Assembly: GCA_024803745.1 (NCBI GenBank)
Contig: JANJXV010000024.1
Coordinates: forward strand, 18,671,927 to 18,735,926
Length of the DNA stretch: 64,000 nucleotides
Direction: 5' to 3'
Source: Megascapheus bottae
Lineage: Eukaryota > Chordata > Mammalia > Rodentia > Geomyidae
The notes below the pieces were generated by a model. It saw only the letters and a program-made list of their open reading frames with translations, was not told the DNA's origin and made no database searches. Positions 56,616 through 64,000 of this stretch are shown piece by piece (within the stretch, counting starts at the first letter, position 1; the number at the start of each line of letters is the position of its first letter). Position numbers and translations under genes: made by a program.

Positions 56616-59084
56616 AGGAAACACATGAGTCACTCAAATATACTTGGAGCTCCCTTAAATCCAACCTCATAGCTATAATACAACTCAGCCTCATTGTGTT
56701 GGTAGTAGATTTCTGGTGGCACTTTGGGAATGAATTCTGTCTGAAAGAGGGGCTGGAGTGAGGAACCTCCACAGGGTAAAGTATATGAGTTAAAGCTGAT
56801 CATTTTCTGAGGGAAGTACAAGTTTGAGGCTTGCTGAGGGAGGGGAAAGTATTGCAAAGGGTCCATTCTGATGGAGAATTCTGATGGTGCTGCTTGAAAA
56901 AGTCATTGAAATGTTGGGAGTGTGAGAAAGCCAGACCGCTGGAAGCTGGAATGCTGGGGCCGAGTGTCTGAAGCCCCCAACAATTAGGAGAGAAAGAAAG
57001 AGCACAAAGCTGAATGCCGGAGGGCAAATATATGGAACCCCCTACAATCAGCAGACCACAGGCAAAAGGAATCACCAAGGCTTCCACAGGAGACCCAGCC
57101 ACATTCTGGTTCTTGCAAAAAAAAAAATCATTCACACATTGAACAGAAGCGCAATAAGCATTCAATGATAATAGTTCTCTGGGAAATCACGGAACGTTCT
57201 TACAACTGTCATATTATAATTTTTGTAGCATCTTCAGACAATCTGAACATTTGTGGGGAAAAAAAAGGTTCATTATCAGAATAAAAACGGCAAGAAAGGC
57301 CTCTAACTGACTGAAACATTTCCTAAGAATAGCTCACTGGCTTTCAAGCTCGTGAACAATCCCCACAAGGTCTCCCCAACTGCTATCAGATTCAGTTGCT
57401 ATAACAACCTGCCACTCACTTCCACGTTCCACTCATCACTCCGAGACAGCTGGAGCCCGAATAGGTTTAACTCAACATAAAGCAAAAGGACGCCAGTGAA
57501 GGAAAACCCAGCAGGGAGGTAATTAAAAATGAAATCACTACTCTCTTAATGATCTTTAAGAGCAAATAATCATGTCGCCCCTTGAGCACACGCAGTGTGT
57601 GTTGAAAGACCAAAAAGAAACACCAAGAATGAACATTTCATCGTTGACCACACAAGACGTACTCCAGTCACACCTTTCATTTCTGTTCCCTGTCACCCTC
57701 TCTTCAAAAGACCTTTCTTCCATCCAGCACCCCAAGATCAATATGGGTGCATCTCCATGCCTCTTTCCTTGGAATATTCCTCAGTGCCATTATTTGTCTA
57801 TACTTTTACCTTTCCCAGTAAGAAAATCCCACCATCAGCCGTGTCTGCCAGCCAAGTCAATTCTCCACCCAAATTGTTTTAGTTTGTTCCTGCCTTCTTA
57901 TAGACACACACACCCTTTAGCTCATTCCTAACCTTCCTCTTCTCTTGTAAGCTAAATTCTACCTGATCTTACTGAACTGGTTTTGTCCTATTTGTTTTAT
58001 TTGGAGATCACAAAGCAACAGGTGGCAATTACACTTGTTAAGGTAAGTTCAACTACACAATGAAATTTTGCCCTGTGTATAAGTGGGGGCGGGGGAAGCC
58101 CACAATGTTGCCATTTTTGATTTAGCATCTCAGGGTCCTATTATTTGATCATGGATAGAAATGGTTCAGACATGCTCTTTCTGACTATCAAAAAGGAAGA
58201 GGGAAGAGGGGTTTTTTTTTTCATTTTTCTATGACTTAGAAGAGACTAGAACTTTATTTCAAATGAGTAGTTGGCATTTTGACTACAGGGAACAGCTCCT
58301 GGGAAAATGAAAAATGAAATAAAATCAGAAAGCAGACAAGCACATTAAGTGACAAGATTTTTCAGGATGCACCAGAGCCTTTCTGAGAGGCTTGAAGACA
58401 TGTGTTCTTGCTCATTTATCCCCACCCCCAAGTACAGTACTACTCAGGAATAAATGTGGGTGCACTCGGGACCAGCTACACACATGTGCCTCTGTGCACA
58501 TGCACACTCGTAAACACTGATCCTCCCTTCCCAACACACGTCAGAGGGCAAGAAACTGGCATACAAGCGATGAAAAGGGGCCCATCGCGTGTGGACAGGG
58601 GTGAGGACAGACAAGGAAAGGGTGCATGTGGAAAGAGGTGGCATGAATCAAGACACTAAACATCTTTGTTAAATGGAAACCCCTTTGTACAACTACTAAA
58701 AGATAATAATTTAAGAGACAAAGCAGTGTGAGAAGAGAGTTCCAAGCTTCTCTTCCCAGGACTTCTCCTGCTGCCCGCTGAGGTATACCTGGGCACACAC
58801 TGGGCTCCTTGTTGCAAATTCCACAACCTACCGGCAGAGGGCACTATCACGAGCCCATTGTCATTCACCAGTCAAGTCCAGTGTCCCTTGGTGGCTATTT
58901 TCTCAGAATGAGCTGACACCATCCCTCCATGACAAGCACTGATTCACTCAAATGTGCTACCCACTTATAGCAACTCCAGACGAAGGCCGCTGGATGAGCT
59001 GATGACTTCCAGCCTCTGAGAATGAACTGCAGTGAACAGCAGAACATTTACTATCGGTAAAGCCTGTCGGTAGGCTTTATTAGT

Positions 59085-59322
59085 AGTACTTTTTGTGTGG
59101 ATTGTGGGGCTTGAACTCAGAGCCTGGATACTGTCCCTGAACTTCTTTGGCTCAAGGCTAGCATTCTACCACTTGAACCACAACTGCACTGCTAGCCTTT
59201 TCTGAGCAGTTTATTGAAGATAAGAATTTCATTGACTTTCATGCCTGGGCTGGCTTCAAATTACAATCCTCAGATCTCAGCCTCCTGAATAGCTAACAGG
59301 CAATGAGCCACCAGCACCAGGT
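59085..59322 (-). mobile_element. B1-like/ID-like dimeric SINE, minus strand
   Basis: Antisense blocks: 'GGGGCTTGAACTCAGAGCC', 'TCAAGGCTAGCATTCTACC', 'CTGGGCTGGCTTCAAATTAC', 'CAATGAGCCACCAGCACC'. Confidence 0.92.
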
Positions 59323-59522
59323 TATTTATTATTTTTAAAGCAAATGTTACACGGTGGTATTATTATTGTCACTGGGGTGGCTTTACAGGTGGAGGGAACG
59401 AAAGCCAGGGAGGTCAGGTCAGGTGTGGTTGTGTCGAGCAGGCCTGTCCATATGGCCATGAGGGAAGGGCAGACTGAGAAAGGAAACCAGCCAAGAGCCA
59501 TAACTCAGGAACCCTGAGGGAG

Positions 59523-59526
<4 letters not shown>

Positions 59527-59589
<63 letters not shown>
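59527..59589 (+). repeat. (CT)n microsatellite
   Basis: About 62 bases of pure CT. Confidence 0.97.
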
Positions 59590-59593
<4 letters not shown>

Positions 59594-61824
59594 GCTGGGC
59601 TTTTTCTTTTTTTCAAAGGAAATGAGACACTCTGCACATCACAGCTTCACATTCTATGTTTCCACCTCTCCAGAGCCTGGACCTCACCACAGGTGGCAAT
59701 TCTCTGCCTACGATGGCAGAGAAGCCCCCCACTAATTTAAGGTATGCACCGAGGATTGTGGGAGACATAGAGAATTCCCCAATGTCAGTGCCACACACGT
59801 CTCTCCAATGAGAACAGAAGTCTTAGGCGTGGTGCTGGCAGTGACCCCCAAAGAACATCCACAACTGTGTTGTGTGAGATCAGAATTCTCTGACTTGAAT
59901 AAAAACATTCCTGCTGGGGGACTTGGAGCAAATGTGATCACTTTTTTTTTTTAAAGAACCAGGACTTTTACACAGGAGAGACAACTAGACATCTAGTGAT
60001 AATCATGAGCCGAGGTTGCAAACCTTGAGTCCACTCTGACAGCAGCATTCTGGTAGTGGGTATCACAGGAGCCTTGCACTGCCTGCAGCCTGAACCCCAC
60101 CCTCTCCTCAGCAGAAATCAGTGCAGCAGCCAATAACTGCAGCAGCATCAACTTTTTAAAGCACAGCTCATAAAAACCCAGCTGATTTTCTTAGTAAGTC
60201 CCGCTGGCCTAGATCAATAGATCACAGTTCAGAGATAATATGTTTCTATTGTGCTCTAGAACAGGATGCCAGCCCTTCGATTAAAGTCACCAGCTTTCTA
60301 GGGGAGTCACAGGCCTCCAGCCTTGTGGACAGAGTGGGGAAACCAAGAGCTCAACAGGATCCATCAGCAGTTGTTTGGGATTAGATCACTCTGCAAGTGC
60401 CATAGTCCTTAAACTTTATTTCTACGAGATTTGCCCTGGGCAGTTTAATCAAAGCTGCCCATCTCCTGAGAAGGAGGGGAGAATTCAAATCCAGCAGCTC
60501 TGAGGGGAGAAAGGTGAACCATAAATTTATATTTCCAATGAGCTCTCTGAGAAATTCTGGTACTGATTGTCTGCACAGCATGGCCCAGAAATACTTGCCC
60601 TAGAGACAGACCAAAAGGAAAACAGAGCTGGGGACAGCAACTGAAGTTCAGTCAACCCTTGCAAAGGCCTTGAGCTTGTCAGACTGTCATCCCCAGTGCA
60701 CTCATATAGAGGCCAAAGTCCATACTTCTAGCAAGACAAATAGGGTGGGAATGAGAATGCCAGCAGCACCCTCAAAACCAAGCCTTTCTCCCTGCATGCA
60801 CACCTTCCTAACAAGAGAAAATTCTACTGTCTGAAGAGTTCAGATCTAGAAGAAGTTGATGAGTTTCAAATTGAAAGGTGGCATAAAAATGCTTCACTCT
60901 CTGAGGTAATGCACTGTACACTGGGGAGAAACCTAAGGCCCACCTCCATGAGTCATAAATAGAATCATTGAGATTCACATAAAATGGGCAGGACCTGGAT
61001 CCCCACTTTTTCTACTGGCAAGTAACAGAGTCTCATGTTATTCAGTATCACTGATTATGAATCCAGGCAGCAAGAGAACAAAACTACAAGCAGAAAGCAA
61101 AAGCTGAGAAGTTAGTTCTGATTTGCAATCATTGTCAGGACACAAGGAAGGTCCTAATTTCATGTTGGCTTCTCTTTGTGGTTAAAATGGCACAAACTAG
61201 GCTTTTCTCCCAAAGCCATGTGCCGATAGTGTGAAGAGAGTACAACGTCAGAAGGAAGCTCTCTAGAAGCAGATGACAGATGAAGTTAGTCAGATGCACT
61301 GTTTTCTTCTTTTATGCTTATGTATATATTGGCATTCATTGTTCAAGTTCATGGTTTACTGCAGCTAGGAAAGGAGGAAAAAATGTTTTCTAACTAAAGC
61401 TTGCCTTTATTTTGTCCTTTCTTATAACCCAAGTCCTATTTTTAAGGTTTCCAGATACCCATAGAAAACTCATTGGTGAATTTTATTATGGCAACTGTTG
61501 AGATTTTCCCATTGCAAACTCATTTACAACCCAGGGAAATTCTTTCAAAGAGTCATCAAATTGGCTGCTTTACAGAGATCTACACTATGACCCTTCTAAA
61601 AAGAACATGTGTACTTGTAGAAGAAGCTGAAGATCCCACTTGACAAACTTGACCTTGTTCCTCCCTCACTTTGTTTTTCTTGCTTACTCTGTGCATTCAT
61701 TTCGCCAATGAGTTTAACCTGATGAAGTCATTATAGCAAATTCCCAAGCTATCTAAGCCCCATGGACAATGACTTGCAGGACATGTCTTAAGCACTAATA
61801 TTATCTTAGAAGTAAACATAAAGA

Positions 61825-62063
61825 CAGGCACGTTTGCTCACGTCTACAATCCTAGCTGCAACATGAGGATTGTGGTTCGAAGCCAGCCTGGGCAGAAAAG
61901 TCTAGGAGATTCTTATATGGAATTGACAACCAAAAAAAAAAATACAGAAGTGGAGCTTTGGCTCCAATGTTAGAGTGCTACTATTGAATAAAAATTAAAA
62001 AAAAAAAGACAATACCACCCAGCCCATGAGTTGAAATTCCAGGACTAGCACTAAATAAAAATA
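61825..62063 (+). mobile_element. B1-like/ID-like dimeric SINE
   Basis: 'GGCACGTTTGCTCACGTCTAC', 'GTGGTTCGAAGCCAGCCTGG', 'GGAGCTTTGGCTCCAATG' and a diverged end 'GAGTTGAAATTCCAGG', with A-rich insertions in linker and right monomer. Confidence 0.85.
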
Positions 62064-62644
62064 TAAAAATATAAGATAAAACTCATTCATTAGTCTCTAG
62101 GTTTTTTATATTTAAAAGAACCTGAATCTGTTGAGTAATTTGAAATGTAGAATTCTTGGTAAAATTATTATAACTATTCAAACTCAATTCTTTTTCTTCT
62201 CACAAATCTTGATATGATATGTATATGTTTATCCCTAAGGCAAGTATGTACATGTTATTATAAATATTTTATATGTAAAACACTTACTGTACTTTTCCCA
62301 TACTTGGATTCATAAATTTTGTTCTTCTTCCACACATAATTTATTACCTAATATTTAACTTTTCCCAGGGATTTATTATTACAGGTTGAACTTTTATTGT
62401 TTCAGAGGTGTTTACATGGAGAGATAGTTATAAATTAGTATTCTGTTTGCTTTATTCCAATTTACTTGGTCATTCAACTGTCACCGTATTATCAAGTTGC
62501 TATAATTTACTTTTTGAATTGTTATTTTAATAGGCAACTCATATATATTGAAAAGAATCAGAGTACAAAAAATATTTCCTTGCTATGTGTATCTTCCAAT
62601 TGTCTACCTTAGAAACTGCCCTGTTTCCAAAGTTGTTTTTTTCT

Positions 62645-62883
62645 TGGGGGAGGGGAGTTTAGTGGTGAGATTTGGACGCTGGGTCTGGGCACTGTCCCTG
62701 AGCTCTTCAGCTCAAAGCTACCACCTGCCCCTTGAGCTACAGAGCCACTTCCAATTTTCTGGTGGTTAATTGGAGATAAGAATCTCATGGACTTTTGTGC
62801 CTAAGCTGGCTTTGAACTGTGACCCTCAAATCCCAGCCTCTTGAGTGGCTAAGATTATAGGCATGAGCCACCGGTGTCTGGCT
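62645..62883 (-). mobile_element. B1-like/ID-like dimeric SINE, minus strand
   Basis: Antisense right monomer ('GTCCCTGAGCTCTTCAGCTC', 'CCCCTTGAGCTACAGAGCC'), linker 'GGAGATAAGAATCTCATGG' and head ending 'GCATGAGCCACCGGTGTCTGG'. A 12/13 duplication TGTTTCCAAAGTT / TGTTTTCAAAGTT lies at 62622-62634 and 62886-62898. Confidence 0.93.
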
Positions 62884-63589
62884 TCTGTTTTCAAAGTTAT
62901 ATGCATCTATGCAGAACTGCATTCTTTGCATCAAAAGTATATGTGAATATACAGAAACATTTATACTATATAATCTACAACATAACTTACAGCAAACTTT
63001 TGCTTAACAGTTTAGCTTAGTGATCTTTATAAGTTCTTGAAAATACCACTTACACCTTATTTCCAAATTGCTGTGTTATATTAGACCATTTGGACACACT
63101 AATACAAGAACTAACACCAGTTTTACCAATTCGGTGATCTCGCCATAATGCTTTCTCTGTGACAGCCCACAAGCTTATGAGAGGTATTGTACTTACGGTT
63201 CAAAATATACTACAAATGATTCTGCATCAATAACTAATTAGTCTAGATAACAAAATCCTAGTAAACTGATAAATGAATTGGTTCCTTTCAATAACATTAT
63301 CTTTACTGACTTCCTCAACTAGGGATCTGATAATCAGTCTCAAGGACAACACATACCCTCTGGCACACTCACTACTGGGGCCATGCTAAACTTCTTCATG
63401 ACCACAAAAGTGCTCATGATCAGGACTTTGTCACATTTGGTCATATATACTTCCATTTTCCCACAACATTAAGTCTTATGCCTTTCTAACATTCCATTTA
63501 ACCAGCTACTTCCATTCTCAGTCCTCAGCTCAGAAGGCTGACAGAGTGGGGGGAGGGGGAGAGAGAGATTCAAGCCAAGACTCTAGGAC

Positions 63590-63800
63590 CAGTATATGTG
63601 GGTTTACCTCTACCATTCACCAATTGAATATATTGAGATATATCTATCTATAATTCCATGCCTCTTTTCCCCATCTGCAAATGAGAGTAATAATGGGAAT
63701 AGCCTCACAGGATTGTTATGAGCATTAAATCAGGTAATATACACAGGGAGTGCGTGTCAGTCCACAGTATGTATGGGAACTTATTATTCCCCAGGGAGGC
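63590..63800 (+). mobile_element. MIR relic
   Basis: 'TTTACCTCTACCATTCACC', 'CTTTTCCCCATCTGCAAATG', 'AGTAATAATGGGAATAGCC', 'CACAGGATTGTTATGAGC' and 'ATTAAATCAGGTAATATAC' follow MIR in order. Confidence 0.85.
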
Positions 63801-64000
63801 CTTCCTAGCATCCATACATCAAGTTAATAATAATTCCTCCAGAAAGAGTAGATCTAAAGAGTTAACGAGGATGAACTAGTGTTCAACAGATTAACATATA
63901 TTAAATATAAAGTATATTCTCTAGGGATCAAAACATTCTTTTGATTAGGTGTTATTCAGCATCTAGGTACAAAGTCTCTCCCAGGCACCTTGCTAGAAGC

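Overview
This window is intron-dominated mammalian DNA from the 5' part of one large gene read on the minus strand: DGKI, diacylglycerol kinase iota. Four short coding exons can be read directly. In transcript order they are 41468-41576, 22598-22693, 1491-1565 and 23-79. Each is bounded by AG/GT splice sites, and all keep one continuous reading frame. Together they encode 112 full codons: the end of the N-terminal region and nearly all of the first atypical C1 zinc-finger. Exon 1 with the start codon should lie beyond base 64000. The rest of the protein (second C1, basic segment, kinase domain, ankyrin repeats, PDZ ligand) should lie before base 1 on this strand. No second protein gene is supported.

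The remaining sequence (more than 99%) is intron: about 1.4 kb (intron 4), 21.0 kb (intron 3), 18.8 kb (intron 2) and at least 22.4 kb of intron 1. It holds some thirty SINE copies, several 5'-truncated LINE-1 3' ends, one solo class II ERV LTR with an exact 6-bp target duplication, three MaLR/MLT1-like LTRs, old MIR and L2 fragments, and many long (CA)n, (GA)n, (GGAA)n and (TA)n microsatellites. Long open frames elsewhere are chance or low-complexity frames.

The SINEs suggest the host. One type has an ID-like, tRNA-Ala-like left monomer. The other has a 7SL/B1-like left monomer. Both carry the same right monomer, which ends near a 'CCCTGAGTTCAAGCCC' block. From memory this fits IDL-Geo and related dimeric SINEs of Geomyoidea (pocket mice, kangaroo rats, pocket gophers). 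A heteromyid or related castorimorph rodent is the best guess, made without a database search.

Layout: exon 5, intron 4 and exon 4 occupy 1-1.6 kb. Intron 3 (1.6-22.6 kb) is SINE- and microsatellite-rich. Exon 3 is at 22.6 kb, with the solo LTR 0.4 kb upstream in transcript sense. Intron 2 (22.7-41.5 kb) contains an L1 inside an MLT1-like LTR, a two-step nested L1 at 30.5-31.1 kb, a perfect 29-bp-arm palindrome at 27.3 kb, and an old L1 split by SINEs at 37.8-39.6 kb. Exon 2 is at 41.5 kb, its acceptor tract built from a (CTTT)n/C7 simple repeat. Intron 1 fills the rest. I see no evidence for an undescribed multi-gene system; the notable content is transposon stratigraphy inside a conserved signalling gene.
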